Numbered from the stretch's first letter, positions 23,268-33,420 are shown. The stretch is DNA of 37,084 bases from Candidatus Binatia bacterium (GCA_022824615.1 JAJDZM010000163.1:1-37084); one strand, 5' to 3'. Notes: generated by a model not told the origin, from the sequence alone. Made by a program: numbers and translations.

Positions 23268-24836
23268 TCAGGCCTCTGGGGCTTCGCTTCCCATGTCCTT
23301 GAGTTTGCCGCGTTCGACCTTGCCCATGGAGTTACGCGGAATTTCGGCCAGAAAGCGGTACAGGCGTGGTCGCTTATACGGTGCAAGGTCCTGTTCGGCT
23401 CGTTTACGCAGCCGGTCTTCAAGGGTGGTCGCGTCCTGGTCAGCCTGGGGAACGATGAAGGCTACGACTTTTTCGCCTAAATCCACATCCGGCATACCGG
23501 CAACCGCACACTCGCGCACACCGGCCTGGGTCTCCAATACGGCCTCGACCTCACCCGGAGTGACATTGGTGCCACCCACAATGATGAGTTCCTTCATCCG
23601 ACCGTTGATGGACAGGTAATGGTCTGCGGACAGCACACCCAAATCGCCGGTGCGAAACCAGTCGCCGCAGAAGGCCGCCGCGGTCGCCTCCGGGTTGTTC
23701 CAATAACCGCTAAAGACATTCGGCCCGCGCACCCAGATTTCTCCGCTCTCCCCAGGCGAGAGCGGCTGCCTGGTGTGCGGGTCGAAAACCCCAACTTCAA
23801 CCCCCGGCAGGGCCGGACCAACCGTGCCGGGGCGGCGCTCACCATCCAGGGGATTGGACGTATTGATCGCCGTCTCGGTCAGACCATAACGCTCGACAAT
23901 GCGAAAACCCGACAGCTCTTCAAAACGCCGGAAGGTCTCCGGCGAGAGCGGCGCGGAACCGGAGATGAACACCCGCATTGAGGCATAGGACACGTCTCCG
24001 GCCAGTTCGGGCAGGCGTTCCACCATACGGTGATACATGGTCGGGACACCCATAAACACGCTGATGCGCTGTCGCGCCAACGCGGTCAGAACGACCACAG
24101 GGTCGAAGCGGTCCAGCAGCACGGTCGCGTTGCCGACGTACAGCGTTCCATACAGGCCGAGACCCAGGCCGTGCAGATGATGCGGCGGCAGGGCGTGCAA
24201 CAGACGGTCCTCGGCGCGCATGTGCCAGGTATCGACCAGTAGAGCTTGCAGGTTAGAAGCAATGTTGTGATGAGTCAGTCCGACGCCTTTGGGTTGCCCG
24301 GTCGTTCCACTGGTGAACAGCAGCAGGGCAACCGCATCATCCGGGCCGATATAGGGTTCAGCGTCGGACTGGTAACCGGCCAGCACGCTGGCTAACGCGA
24401 CGGTATGCGGCGGCATATCGTCCGTCTCTTCATCCTGGGTGGCAACCCACCACGGTCCGTTGACCGCGGCAACAATCTCCGGCGAGCGGCTGACCGTTGC
24501 CGCGGTCGTGATCGCCAGTTTGACCTCGGCCTGTTTCAGGACGGCTTCCGTCTCGACCGCGGAGAGCGCGGGGTTGAGCGGCACCACCCCGGCCCCAACG
24601 CCAAGAATAGCCAGGTGCGCGGTGACCAGACCGGTGGCCTTACCCAGCGACAGGGCCACCCGGTCACCCGGCCGGATACCGGCGTCACGCAGAGCGGCCA
24701 TCCACAGCGAGGCCTCCGTGAGCAAGGCGCCGCGGGTCTGCCGCCAGATGACTTCTCCCGACGGCGCGAGATGTTCAAACAGCACGCGGTCCGCATCGTG
24801 AGCAAGCTGATTCCAGAAGTGTTGCACCAAATTCAT
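23268..24836 (-). CDS. AMP-dependent acyl-CoA synthetase, malonyl-CoA synthetase (MatB)-like
   Basis: A 522-residue ANL-superfamily ligase. The P-loop is LLFTSGTTGQPKG, the A5 motif YGLTETAINTSN, A7/A8 WFRTGDLGVLSADHY and GRMKELIIVGGTN, and the catalytic Lys is in PRNSMGKVERGKL. The pattern is closest to MatB/ACSF3-type malonyl-CoA synthetases, but medium dicarboxylate or aryl substrates remain possible. The frame opens at 24926 with a 30-residue extension that lacks a ribosome binding site and overlaps the toxin promoter region; the ATG at 24836 gives the family N-terminus (NLVQHFWNQLAHDADR), so it is preferred. It is divergent from the toxin-antitoxin pair and upstream of the FAH gene. Confidence 0.88.
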   Translation of the reverse strand: MNLVQHFWNQLAHDADRVLFEHLAPSGEVIWRQTRGALLTEASLWMAALRDAGIRPGDRVALSLGKATGLVTAHLAILGVGAGVVPLNPALSAVETEAVLKQAEVKLAITTAATVSRSPEIVAAVNGPWWVATQDEETDDMPPHTVALASVLAGYQSDAEPYIGPDDAVALLLFTSGTTGQPKGVGLTHHNIASNLQALLVDTWHMRAEDRLLHALPPHHLHGLGLGLYGTLYVGNATVLLDRFDPVVVLTALARQRISVFMGVPTMYHRMVERLPELAGDVSYASMRVFISGSAPLSPETFRRFEELSGFRIVERYGLTETAINTSNPLDGERRPGTVGPALPGVEVGVFDPHTRQPLSPGESGEIWVRGPNVFSGYWNNPEATAAAFCGDWFRTGDLGVLSADHYLSINGRMKELIIVGGTNVTPGEVEAVLETQAGVRECAVAGMPDVDLGEKVVAFIVPQADQDATTLEDRLRKRAEQDLAPYKRPRLYRFLAEIPRNSMGKVERGKLKDMGSEAPEA

Positions 24837-24928
24837 GAGTGCCCCGTGTACCACATCGGCTCGGATAGAGACAAGCGAGGTGGGGAACCCGTATTGCCTA
24901 ACCGTATCCCATGGGATACGAGACATAG

Positions 24929-25219
24929 ACGTTTGAGATCCGCCAGACCGAAGTCTATACCCGATGGTTCAAGAGGCTTCGTGACAGGCAGGCGCGGGCT
25001 CACATCAATACCCGCATCCGTCGTCTTTCCCTCGGCAACCCTGGAAATGTGAGACCTGTAGGTGGGGGGATTTCAGAACGCCGTATTGATTACGGTCCCG
25101 GCTATCGGGTGTATTTCTTACAACGCGGCCAGTCCCTCGTTGTTCTGCTGACTGGTGGCGACAAGGGCAGCCAGCGCCGGGATATCAGAAGGGCGCGCGC
25201 GCTAGCGCGGACCCTATAG
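24929..25219 (+). pseudogene. HigB/RelE-like addiction module toxin with ACG instead of a start codon
   Basis: A full-length 96-97 residue frame reads FEIRQTEVYTRWFKRLRDRQ, then RAHINTRIRRLSLGNPGNVR, IDYGPGYRVYFLQRG and LLTGGDKGSQRRDI. This is the TIGR02683-type killer protein of the RelE superfamily. Relatives begin MFEIRQTEVYARW. Here the codon before Phe is ACG (24929), with a TAG immediately upstream at 24926 and no ATG, GTG or TTG available until well inside the domain. No strong ribosome binding site precedes it. The rest is intact, including the basic residues and the C-terminal strand. The toxin may be silenced by loss of its start, or it may be made at a low level from ACG. It ends 12 bases before the antitoxin gene. 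Confidence 0.7.
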
Positions 25220-25231
25220 GAGGAAGCAACT

Positions 25232-25537
25232 ATGGGACAAACTCAGACCCGGCCGTGGGACGTGACTGAATATCCGGAGACCGCGGAAGACATGGTCGCC
25301 TATCTGGAGGCCGCACTTGAGGAAGATGACCCTCGGCTGGTCGCAGTTGCGCTCGGTGACATCGCCCGGGCCAGGGGTATGACACAAGTCGCGCTTGACG
25401 CAGGCCTGGGACGGGAAAGCCTGTACAAGTCGCTCTCACCCGACGGCAACCCGAAATTCGCGACCGTACTCAAGGTCGTGCGCGCCCTTGGGCTCCGCCT
25501 TCACGCCACCATCGCAAAGGGAGCGACCGGACAATAG
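25232..25537 (+). CDS. HigA-like addiction module antidote protein
   Basis: A 101-residue antitoxin of the TIGR02684 type. The N-terminal part (WDVTEYPETAEDMVAYLEAA) is typical, followed by an HTH: DIARARGMTQVALDAGLGRE, SLYKSLSPDGNPKFATVLKV, VRALGLRLHATI. TAGGAGGAAGCAACT is a strong ribosome binding site and starts at the toxin stop. The antitoxin is predicted to bind the toxin and to repress the promoter. It remains intact although the toxin start is lost. Confidence 0.88.
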   Translation: MGQTQTRPWDVTEYPETAEDMVAYLEAALEEDDPRLVAVALGDIARARGMTQVALDAGLGRESLYKSLSPDGNPKFATVLKVVRALGLRLHATIAKGATGQ

Positions 25538-25691
25538 TCCATGGATATTCAGTATTACGCAAGAAAGGGCCATATCTTTGCCTGTACTGCAATGGACATA
25601 GTATGTATGTTACTGTCCTGACGGTCGGTCTATGCCCGCCTGGAATACCTGCTTATTATTCTCGGACTGTTATCATCAATCGGAAGGAAAA

Positions 25692-28600
25692 ATGTCCAAC
25701 CCTACGCTGACCCCTAGACGCTTCCGGCTTACCCCGCTCCTCCTTTGCTTCGGCATCAGTCTGGCGTTGAACCTGTGGCCGGCCCTGAGTCAGGCCCAGA
25801 CCGTTACCCTCTCGGTAGACCCACTGGTAGACCCGCTCTTCGTGCTTTATGGCGACCTCCCCAGGGATGTAACCGTCACCGCCGAACTGAGTACCGAGCG
25901 GGACCAAGACACCGAGATTACCCTGAGCCTGAGCGGCACGGCGGTCGAGGGCACCGATTACACCATCAACGACCCCCTGCCGACTATCACCATTGCCACT
26001 GGGGCGACCAGCAACACGGCTACGCTGTCTATTGGTGGCCCGCCGGACGGCATGACAGAAAGGGACACCAGGACCATCATCGTCAGTGGCCGTGCCTCCG
26101 GCGTGTCCGTCACTCAGCAGGCCACCATCACCCTGGTCAAGGATGGTGAGGCGCAAGACCGGGCCGTGCTGGAAGCCTTGTACCGAGCCACGAACGGGAC
26201 ACGATGGACGACGAACACGAACTGGGATTTCCGCGACCCTGACCCCCTCGACGCCTGGCATGGCGTGACCACCGATATAAACGGGCGGGTGACCGCCCTG
26301 CGTCTCGACAACAACAACCTCAGCGGGAACATCCCCCCCGAGGTAGTCCACCTGGACAACCTCACTTATCTCGACCTCAGTAGTAACAACGGCCTCACCG
26401 GGCCTATCCCTGACGAGATAGGCGGCCTGGACAACCTCACGGAGCTCAATCTCAGCAACAACGGCCTCACCGGGCCCATCCCCGCCGAGGTGGGTGGCTT
26501 GATCAACCTCAAGACTCTGGACCTCAACAACAACAAGCTCACCCGCTCCATCCCCCCTGAGTTAGGCAACCTGACCAACCTCACGGAGATCAATCTCAAC
26601 AACAACAACCTCACCGGAAACATTCCCGCGTTAGGCGGTCTGATCGGCCTCCAGGTGCTGGACCTCAACAACAACGACCTCACCGGAAACATCCCCGCGT
26701 TAGGCGGCCAAGCCACCCTCACCTATCTCGATCTCAATAACAACGACCTCAGCGGGCCCATCACTGTCTTAGGCGGCCTGGTCGGCCTCACCTATCTCGA
26801 TCTCAGCCATAACCGGCTCACCGGGGACATCCCCGAGGTAGACGACCTGGACACCCTCACCTATCTCAATCTCAGCCATAACCAGCTCACCGAACCCATC
26901 CCCGAGATAGGCGACCTGACCAGCCTCACCTATCTCAATCTCAGCCATAACCGGCTCACCGGCCCCATCCCCGAGGTAGGCAGCCTGACCAACCTCACCT
27001 ATCTCAATCTCAGCCATAACCGGCTCACCGGGAGTATTCCGGCGTCGTTGAGAACCGACTGTGTGTCGGCCGGACTGCTCTACCTCCAGGTGCTGGACCT
27101 CAGCAACAATAACCTCAGCGGATTCATCCATCCCAACCTGGGCAGCCTGTGCAACCTCACGGATCTCAATCTCAGCCATAACCGGCTCACCGGGAGTATC
27201 CCGGCTTCGCTGAACGCCCGCTATGAGGTACCTGACAACCGCGCTACACCGGAGGATGAGACGCAGTTGAGCCAACTGTTCCACCTCCAGGTGCTGGACC
27301 TCGGCAACAACCAGCTCAGCGGCTCCGTCCATCCCAACCTGCTCACCCTGCCCGTCCTCGATGCGCTGACGCTTGACACCGATACGGGCCTGTGTCAGAC
27401 GGCGGCCCTGGCGGAGTGGTTGAGGCAATTGGGCATCACTCTGCCCCCCTGTGGAACCGGGGCGACCGATGAGGACCGGGCCGTGCTGCTGGCCTTGTAC
27501 CGGGCCACGAACGGGGCGGGGTGGACGACCAACACGAACTGGAACACGCTCACCGCCATCACCACCTGGCATGGCGTGACCACCAACGACGCCGGGCGGG
27601 TGACCGCCCTGCATCTCGACAACAACAACCTCAGCGGGTTCATCCCGGCCGAGTTAAGAGACCTGACCGAGCTCCAGATTCTGGACCTCAGCACCAACAA
27701 CCTCACCGGGCCTATCCCGGCCGAGTTAGGCGACCTGCCCGGCCTCCGGGTTCTCCATCTCGACGAGAATCGATTCCGCGGCGCATTGCCCGCGGCCTTG
27801 GACAGTCTGTCCCTCGATGCGTTGACACTTGACTCCGATACGGGTCTGTGCCGGACGGCGGCCCTGGCGGAGTGGTTGAGGCAATTAGGCGTCACCTTAC
27901 CTCCCTGTGAGACCGGGGCGACCGATGAAGACCGGGCCGTGCTGCTGGCCTTGTACCGGGCCACGAACGGGGCGGGGTGGACGACGAACACGAACTGGAA
28001 CACATCCGCTGCCCTCAACACCTGGCATGGCGTGACCACCAACAACGCCGGGCGGGTGACCGCCCTGCATCTCGACAACAACAATCTCAGCGGGTTCATC
28101 CCGGCCGCGTTAGGTGGCCTGACCAGCCTCACGCAGTTACATCTCAACAACAATAATCTCAGCGGGCTTATCCCTGCCGCGTTAGGTGGCCTGCCCAGCC
28201 TCCGGATTCTGGACCTCAGCAGCAACGACCTCGGCGGGCTTATCCCCCCAGAGTTAGGCGACCTGCGCGACCTCCAGGTGCTTCGTCTCGACGAAAATCG
28301 ATTGCGCGGCGCGTTGCCCGCTGCCTTGGGCCGCCTGCGAAACCTCGGTGCGTTGACCCTTGACGACGGCGACGATACGGGCCTGTGCCAGCCGGCGGCC
28401 CTGGCAGAGTGGTTGAGGCAGTTGGACATTACCCTGCCCCCCTGTGGAACCGGGGCAACCACCCCCGGCACGACGACCCCGCTGTCCCTCACCCCCGCGG
28501 TGCCCACCTCCGTCTCTGGCCAACTCGTGTCGGCCGATGAGGTGCACTACTTCCGGCTCGGCATACGCAATATCGGCGGCATTCTGATCGTCGAGACCAC

Positions 28601-29690
28601 CGGCGACATCGATACCTTTGGCAGCCTGACCCATGAGAGGACCCGGGCCGTCATTACAGACGAGGATAGCGGGGCGGACCATAACTTCCGAATCGCCCGG
28701 CCTGTCATTCCAGGGACGTATTCCATCGCAGTCAGCGGGGGGGGGCAAACCGGGGAATACACCCTGGTTGTCGAGTACCTCCCCGGAGTGTTTGAGAACC
28801 CCCGGCCCGGCTCGTTCCAGAGCGGCATTGGGGTGATTTCGGGTTGGGTGTGCGAGGCCGACCAAGTCGTCATTGAATTCGAGCGGCCGGGGGGCACCGT
28901 CTGGCGTGAGCCGGCCAGCTATGGCACCCGCCGCACCGACACAGTAGGCCCAGGCATGTGTGCGTATCCCGATAGCGGCTTTGGGCTGTTGTGGAACTGG
29001 AACAAGCTCGGCCCAGGCAAGCAGACCGTCCGGGCGATGGTGGATGGCATCGTATTGGCCGAACACACTCTGATGGTCACCACATTGGGTTTGGGTGAAT
29101 TCCCGAGGGGGTTGCGGGGCGACTACGAGTTAGCGGATTTCCCCAACATGGGCGACACCACCCGGCTTCTCTGGCAAGAAGCCCTGCAGAATTTTGTTAT
29201 CGCCCCCGAGCCCGGCGGCGGTGGCGGCGGCGATGACGACGGCCACCAGAACCCCGGACAAGCCATATTAGAGAACCCCCAACCCGGTTCGTTCCAGAGT
29301 GGCATTGGGGTGATTTCGGGTTGGGTGTGCGAGGCCGACCAGGTCATCATCCAATTCAAGCGTCCGGAGGACACCGACTGGAGTGAGCCGGAGCCGGCCG
29401 GCTATGGCACCAGCCGTACCGACACCAGCGGAAAGTGTGGGGATAGCGCGAACGGTTTCGGGTTGTTGTGGAACTGGAACAAGCTCGGCCCGGGGCAGCA
29501 TACGATACGCGCCCTGGCCGATGGGTTCGAGTTTGCCCGGAGTACGTTTACGGTGACGACCTTTGGGCAGGAGTTTATGGAGGGGGTAAGTGGCGAAGGC
29601 GAGTTAGAGGACTTCCCCGAGGTCGGCACGATGGTGACAGTCGAGTGGCAGGAGGCATTGCAGAATTTTACCATCACAGGGGTGGAGTAA
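25692..29690 (+). CDS. Large secreted leucine-rich-repeat protein with Calx-beta-like, PPC and two SGIGVISGW domains
   Basis: A 1332-residue exported protein. Residues 1-35 are a signal peptide (basic start, hydrophobic core, ALSQA). About 36-150 resemble a Calx-beta domain ([18 protein letters not shown]). From ~151 three modules follow, each opening with a cap like [20 protein letters not shown] and a tryptophan-rich stretch (TNWN...WHGV) as in plant LRR N-caps, then plant-type LRRs (LxxLxLxxNxLxGxIPxxL). The first module has most of the repeats. About 936-1030 is a PPC-like domain ([20 protein letters not shown]). Then come two ~135-residue domains marked by [20 protein letters not shown] and [15 protein letters not shown], separated by GGGGGGDDD. 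The last two also occur in the next gene. The start at 25692 has GGAAGGAAAA upstream; the frame opens at 25632. Function is probably surface adhesion or binding; unproven. Confidence 0.88.
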   Translation: MSNPTLTPRRFRLTPLLLCFGISLALNLWPALSQAQTVTLSVDPLVDPLFVLYGDLPRDVTVTAELSTERDQDTEITLSLSGTAVEGTDYTINDPLPTITIATGATSNTATLSIGGPPDGMTERDTRTIIVSGRASGVSVTQQATITLVKDGEAQDRAVLEALYRATNGTRWTTNTNWDFRDPDPLDAWHGVTTDINGRVTALRLDNNNLSGNIPPEVVHLDNLTYLDLSSNNGLTGPIPDEIGGLDNLTELNLSNNGLTGPIPAEVGGLINLKTLDLNNNKLTRSIPPELGNLTNLTEINLNNNNLTGNIPALGGLIGLQVLDLNNNDLTGNIPALGGQATLTYLDLNNNDLSGPITVLGGLVGLTYLDLSHNRLTGDIPEVDDLDTLTYLNLSHNQLTEPIPEIGDLTSLTYLNLSHNRLTGPIPEVGSLTNLTYLNLSHNRLTGSIPASLRTDCVSAGLLYLQVLDLSNNNLSGFIHPNLGSLCNLTDLNLSHNRLTGSIPASLNARYEVPDNRATPEDETQLSQLFHLQVLDLGNNQLSGSVHPNLLTLPVLDALTLDTDTGLCQTAALAEWLRQLGITLPPCGTGATDEDRAVLLALYRATNGAGWTTNTNWNTLTAITTWHGVTTNDAGRVTALHLDNNNLSGFIPAELRDLTELQILDLSTNNLTGPIPAELGDLPGLRVLHLDENRFRGALPAALDSLSLDALTLDSDTGLCRTAALAEWLRQLGVTLPPCETGATDEDRAVLLALYRATNGAGWTTNTNWNTSAALNTWHGVTTNNAGRVTALHLDNNNLSGFIPAALGGLTSLTQLHLNNNNLSGLIPAALGGLPSLRILDLSSNDLGGLIPPELGDLRDLQVLRLDENRLRGALPAALGRLRNLGALTLDDGDDTGLCQPAALAEWLRQLDITLPPCGTGATTPGTTTPLSLTPAVPTSVSGQLVSADEVHYFRLGIRNIGGILIVETTGDIDTFGSLTHERTRAVITDEDSGADHNFRIARPVIPGTYSIAVSGGGQTGEYTLVVEYLPGVFENPRPGSFQSGIGVISGWVCEADQVVIEFERPGGTVWREPASYGTRRTDTVGPGMCAYPDSGFGLLWNWNKLGPGKQTVRAMVDGIVLAEHTLMVTTLGLGEFPRGLRGDYELADFPNMGDTTRLLWQEALQNFVIAPEPGGGGGGDDDGHQNPGQAILENPQPGSFQSGIGVISGWVCEADQVIIQFKRPEDTDWSEPEPAGYGTSRTDTSGKCGDSANGFGLLWNWNKLGPGQHTIRALADGFEFARSTFTVTTFGQEFMEGVSGEGELEDFPEVGTMVTVEWQEALQNFTITGVE
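27447..28110 (+). repeat. Tandem 456-bp coding repeat (LRR module duplication)
   Basis: The DNA from about 27456 is repeated nearly exactly from about 27912 (456 bases, 152 codons apart). The shared part is the cap region (ACCGATGA-GACCGGGCCGTG and beyond) and the first LRRs. An older, more divergent copy of the cap starts near 26149. This is recent in-frame duplication within the LRR gene. Confidence 0.75.
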
Positions 29691-29745
29691 GCGGCGGCTG
29701 GAGGTCCACTCCCGCCTGGGGATGAATCCGGGAAAGGGACGGAGT

Positions 29746-30732
29746 ATGCTGTCTGAAAACGATTGTTCTGGGAGAAAATTCTTTATGCTCCTTCTGCTGC
29801 GTCTCTGCTGTGGTCTCGTTCTCCTGACCCCAACTCTGGCTTACCCCGCAGTGCTGGAAATTCCCAGCAATGGCTCCTACCTGTCGGGTATTGGGGTCAT
29901 TTCGGGCTGGAAGTGCCAGGCCAACGGACCGCTCACCATCCGCTTCGACGGGGGGGACCCGATTCCCCTGGCATACCTCAATGAGCGAGCCGATACTGCC
30001 GGGATATGCGGGGATATGAATAATGGCTTTGTGGCCATCTGGAACTGGGCGGAACTCGGCAGGGGCCGTCACACCGCGGTCGTCTACGATAATGACGTGG
30101 AGTTTGCCCGAAGTACGTTTACGGTGGAAACGTTCGGGTTAGAGAGAAAGTTCGTGCGCAATGCGAGCGCCTTTTTCTGCGCCGATAATTTTCCCGAACG
30201 AGGAGAAACCTCCCTCTTCGTCTGGCACGATGCGACGCAACACATGGAACTCCGAGAAGGCCCGGTCGCGGGGCAGTATGTTTACGATGGCTTGGAGGGG
30301 AGAGCGTCCAGCGTAGACAACTGGGGGAACTGGTGGGCACGGACAAACGAGGGCAACATCACCCACTCGACCACCATACGGGAAGTGGCCGACGATGTCT
30401 GGCATTTTACCCTCTACTATGAGGATAGTGGGGGGACGAAACATAATGAGTATTATGATGCGCTCGTCGCGGCAGACTTTGACAAATGGAGAATGAATCT
30501 CGGAGAGGTACAACTGGAATGGGATCTTGTGTCCGCCTCCAAGAGGACTCTTGAGCCTGAGCCCGGAGCGTCGTCGCGCGAGGTCTTGTCTGTCAACGTC
30601 AGACCGGGGGCGCTCGTGCAGAGGTTAGACGGCTCGCCCGCCTGGCCGTCTGACCTGACCCCGACTATGCGTGCGTTACATCACCGCATGGCTGTGGTCC
30701 GGGTGTTCAATCCGTGTGATCCTGAACAATAA
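29746..30732 (+). CDS. Secreted protein with one SGIGVISGW domain
   Basis: A 328-residue exported protein. The signal peptide is a basic RKFF, then MLLLLRLCCGLVLLTPTLA. About 36-172 form a domain homologous to the two in the preceding LRR protein: [18 protein letters not shown], then [32 protein letters not shown], and FVWHDATQHMEL. The rest (GQYVYDGLEGRASSVDNWGN, ... WHFTLYYEDSGGTKHNEYYD) is not recognised. The start is uncertain: 29722, 29746 (GGACGGAG just upstream) and 29785 are in frame. The gene sits 55 bases after the LRR gene, which suggests co-expression at the cell surface. The function is unknown. Confidence 0.8.
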   Translation: MLSENDCSGRKFFMLLLLRLCCGLVLLTPTLAYPAVLEIPSNGSYLSGIGVISGWKCQANGPLTIRFDGGDPIPLAYLNERADTAGICGDMNNGFVAIWNWAELGRGRHTAVVYDNDVEFARSTFTVETFGLERKFVRNASAFFCADNFPERGETSLFVWHDATQHMELREGPVAGQYVYDGLEGRASSVDNWGNWWARTNEGNITHSTTIREVADDVWHFTLYYEDSGGTKHNEYYDALVAADFDKWRMNLGEVQLEWDLVSASKRTLEPEPGASSREVLSVNVRPGALVQRLDGSPAWPSDLTPTMRALHHRMAVVRVFNPCDPEQ

Positions 30733-30830
30733 GAAAAGCCTCTTCCCGGGAGCGGGTGGACCGACACCGGCTACAAGCGCTTGAACCCACAGCCGGAGCG
30801 GATTATGCTTGATGGGTCAGAGGACAGTCG

Positions 30831-31109
30831 ATGACCCAGACGTTGATTAACACCCTCCGCTTTGCCGACCGTCTCAAGGAAGCCGGTTTTGCCGGGGCGC
30901 AGGCCGCAGCCTTCGCCCGAGTGCTCGGTGACGAGTTGACCGAGCAAATTCCGTCCAGGGCGGATTTCATGGCCCTGCAGGCCGACTTCAAGACCCTGGA
31001 GACCAAATTTGACGGTCTGCGATTGCCCCTCAACATCGTACTGGTGTTGGTCGGGCTACTCGTGGCGCTCGGGCTGGTCAAGCCGGTCTCAAAGCTGCTT
31101 GGCTCCTGA
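30831..31109 (+). CDS. DUF1640-like coiled-coil membrane protein (92 aa)
   Basis: A 92-residue protein resembling the DUF1640/CCDC90 family. It has a helical N-terminus (TLINTLRFADRLKEAGFAGA), a coiled-coil stretch (SRADFMALQADFKTLETKFD), then a single C-terminal transmembrane helix (LPLNIVLVLVGLLVALGLV) and a short basic tail. It is a C-tail-anchored protein. It ends 13 bases before the GAF-GspE gene, which it precedes on the same strand. Function is unknown. Confidence 0.75.
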   Translation: MTQTLINTLRFADRLKEAGFAGAQAAAFARVLGDELTEQIPSRADFMALQADFKTLETKFDGLRLPLNIVLVLVGLLVALGLVKPVSKLLGS

Positions 31110-31122
31110 TAGAAAACCGGGC

Positions 31123-33420
31123 ATGCCACAGCCACACACTGACACGCCGACCCTGTCCACCCTCCAGGCCCGCATCGATTATGCCGAGCGGGTGAAAACC
31201 GTCACCAATCGTATCCATGCCGCCTCGAATCTGGACGAACTGCTGGTCTCGCTCAGCCGCGACATCCTGAGCCTGTTTGAGGCCGAACATCTCACCCTGT
31301 ATGCCGTGGACCGGGCCAAAGACGCACTCTACTCTCGCTTTCTCGATATCGATCAGATTCACGAAATCCGCGTGCCGATTGGGAACCGCAGCATTGCCGG
31401 CTATGTGGCACACAACAAACAGGCGGTGAATATTGCCGACGCCTATGATGCGGCCGAGTTACGCCGCCTGAGCCCCCATCTTTCTTTTGATCGCTCGTGG
31501 GACAAGAAAACGGGTGTTCGCACCAGGCAACTCTTGACCGTCCCCGTCTGCGACACGACCGATACCCTGACCGGCGTGATGCAGCTCATCAACAAAAAAG
31601 GGGCAGCCCGGTTCACTGCGGCGGACCAGGAAAAGGTGCGGGAAATCGCGGCAACCCTCGGCATTGCGCTGCATAATCAATACCAACTCGCCGCCCGACA
31701 CACCAAATTCGAGGCCCTGCTGGCGGCCCACCACCTCACCCCGCAGCAACTGGACGAGGCCAGCGCCGCGGCTCGCGACACAGGAGCGTCCGTTGAGTCG
31801 CTTCTGATCGAACGGTTTGGGGTCCCCAAACGCGCGCTCGGCCAGGCCCTGAGCGCCTTCTATCAGTGTCCGTTTCTGGAGGCCGACCGTGATCTCGATA
31901 TTGCCCCCGACCTCCTGCGAGGCATCAATCCGAGCTATCTCCAGGCCAACTACTGGCTGCCGCTCCGGGCCACGGATGACGCGGTAGAGGTCCTGACCGA
32001 CGACCCGCAGGATTTCCAGAAACAGCAGGACATTCGACGGCTCTTCCCCGGCAAAAAGATCGCCTACGTTGTCGGACTGCGGGAGGACATTGGCAAGCTG
32101 GTCGAACTGATCAGTACCAGTCTGGCTTCCGACGCCTCCCGCACCGCCATCCTGGGCCAGCTTGTGGCCGAAGACCAGAACGAGACAGACACCAGCCCGG
32201 AAGCCGAAGCGGATGAGAATGACAGTGCCATTGTCCGCCTGGTCAACCAGGTCATTATCGACGCCTATAAGGCCGGGGCGTCGGATATCCATATCGAACC
32301 GCAGGGTGAACGCCAGGAGACGCTGATTCGCTTTCGTGAAGACGGGAACTGCTACACCCACCTGCGCCTGCCCTCCCACAACCGGCGGGCCATTACCTCG
32401 CGCGTGAAGGTCCTTGCCCAGCTTGACATTGCCGAACGGCGCAAACCCCAGGACGGCAAAATCAGATTTCGTCTGGACAATCGCGATGTCGAGCTGCGTG
32501 TCGCCACCATCCCGACCGCGGGAACGGGCAATGAGGACGTTGTCCTGCGCCTGCTGACCGCCCACGAGCCGCTTCCCCTGGACGGGCTCAAGATGTCGGC
32601 CGACAATCTCCGGACGTTTACCCGGCTCTTACGCAAACCCTACGGTATGCTGCTGTGCGTGGGCCCGACCGGTTCGGGCAAGACCACGACCCTGCACGCG
32701 GCGCTCGATTACTTGAACACCCCGGAAAAAAAGATTTGGACCGCGGAAGACCCGGTGGAAATCTCTCAGGCCGGTTTGCGTCAGGTCCACGTCAATCCCA
32801 AGATCGGCTTTGACTTTGCCGCGGCCCTACGCTCTTTTCTGCGCGCCGACCCGGACATCATCATGGTCGGCGAGATTCGGGACCCGGAGACGGCCCGTAT
32901 CAGCGTACAGGCCTCTCTGACCGGCCACCTGGTATTGAGCACGCTGCATACCAACAGCGCTGCCGAGACCATCACCCGGCTACTCGAAATGCAGCTCGAC
33001 CCCTTTAATTTTGCAGACGCCCTGCTCGGCGTTTTGGCGCAGCGACTCGCCCGGACGGTGTGCGCCGCCTGTCAGGAGTCCTACCATCCCTCCAAAGAAG
33101 AATACGAAACCCTGGCGCACGCCTACGGCGAGGCAGCGTTTGCCCGGCTCAATATCCCCTATGGTGATACCTTTCGGTTGGTCCGAGGAGCCGGCTGCCA
33201 GGCGTGTCGGCGGACCGGCTATAAGGGCCGGGTCGCCTTACACGAGTTGCTCGTCGTCACCGATGAGATCAAAAGCCTGATTCTCAGCCGCGTCCCGGCC
33301 CCCGAACTCCTCACCACCGCCCGCCGGCAGGGTCTGACCACACTGATGCAGGATGGCGTGCTGAAATGCATTCAGGGTCTGACCGATTACAAACAGGTAC
33401 AGGCCGTGGCCATGCGCTAG
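31123..33420 (+). CDS. GAF-domain GspE/PilB-type secretion ATPase
   Basis: A 765-residue protein. Residues ~15-185 form a GAF domain (LSRDILSLFEAEHLTLYAVD ... AGYVAHNKQAVNIADAYD). About 205-325 is an MshEN-type N-domain (LTPQQLDEASAAARDTGASV). The rest is the GspE ATPase with Walker A GPTGSGKTTT (near residue 513), Asp box, Walker B-like IIMVGEIRD (~579), His box HLVLSTLHTN, and a CxxC...CxxC zinc motif (CAACQESY ... CQACRRTGYKGR). The frame opens at 31009 but overlaps the upstream gene; ATG 31123 starts the protein just after it. PilB/GspE proteins power type IV pilus or type II secretion, and those with GAF/MshEN can respond to cyclic nucleotides. No other pilus gene is nearby, so this is an orphan ATPase. 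Confidence 0.9.
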   Translation: MPQPHTDTPTLSTLQARIDYAERVKTVTNRIHAASNLDELLVSLSRDILSLFEAEHLTLYAVDRAKDALYSRFLDIDQIHEIRVPIGNRSIAGYVAHNKQAVNIADAYDAAELRRLSPHLSFDRSWDKKTGVRTRQLLTVPVCDTTDTLTGVMQLINKKGAARFTAADQEKVREIAATLGIALHNQYQLAARHTKFEALLAAHHLTPQQLDEASAAARDTGASVESLLIERFGVPKRALGQALSAFYQCPFLEADRDLDIAPDLLRGINPSYLQANYWLPLRATDDAVEVLTDDPQDFQKQQDIRRLFPGKKIAYVVGLREDIGKLVELISTSLASDASRTAILGQLVAEDQNETDTSPEAEADENDSAIVRLVNQVIIDAYKAGASDIHIEPQGERQETLIRFREDGNCYTHLRLPSHNRRAITSRVKVLAQLDIAERRKPQDGKIRFRLDNRDVELRVATIPTAGTGNEDVVLRLLTAHEPLPLDGLKMSADNLRTFTRLLRKPYGMLLCVGPTGSGKTTTLHAALDYLNTPEKKIWTAEDPVEISQAGLRQVHVNPKIGFDFAAALRSFLRADPDIIMVGEIRDPETARISVQASLTGHLVLSTLHTNSAAETITRLLEMQLDPFNFADALLGVLAQRLARTVCAACQESYHPSKEEYETLAHAYGEAAFARLNIPYGDTFRLVRGAGCQACRRTGYKGRVALHELLVVTDEIKSLILSRVPAPELLTTARRQGLTTLMQDGVLKCIQGLTDYKQVQAVAMR

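Noticed and set aside
25538-25691. Upstream extension of the LRR protein to 25632
   Set aside because: The ribosome binding site and signal peptide both fit the ATG at 25692; the extra 20 residues would mask the signal peptide.
26149-28440. Repetitive region considered as a CRISPR or satellite array
   Set aside because: The periodicity is coding LRR periodicity (about 66-72 bases, and 456 bases), with no constant repeats and unique spacers.
28254-29066. 270-codon minus-strand ORF opposite the LRR gene
   Set aside because: Long because of low stop frequency in a repetitive GC-rich gene; its translation mirrors the repeat and has no domain.
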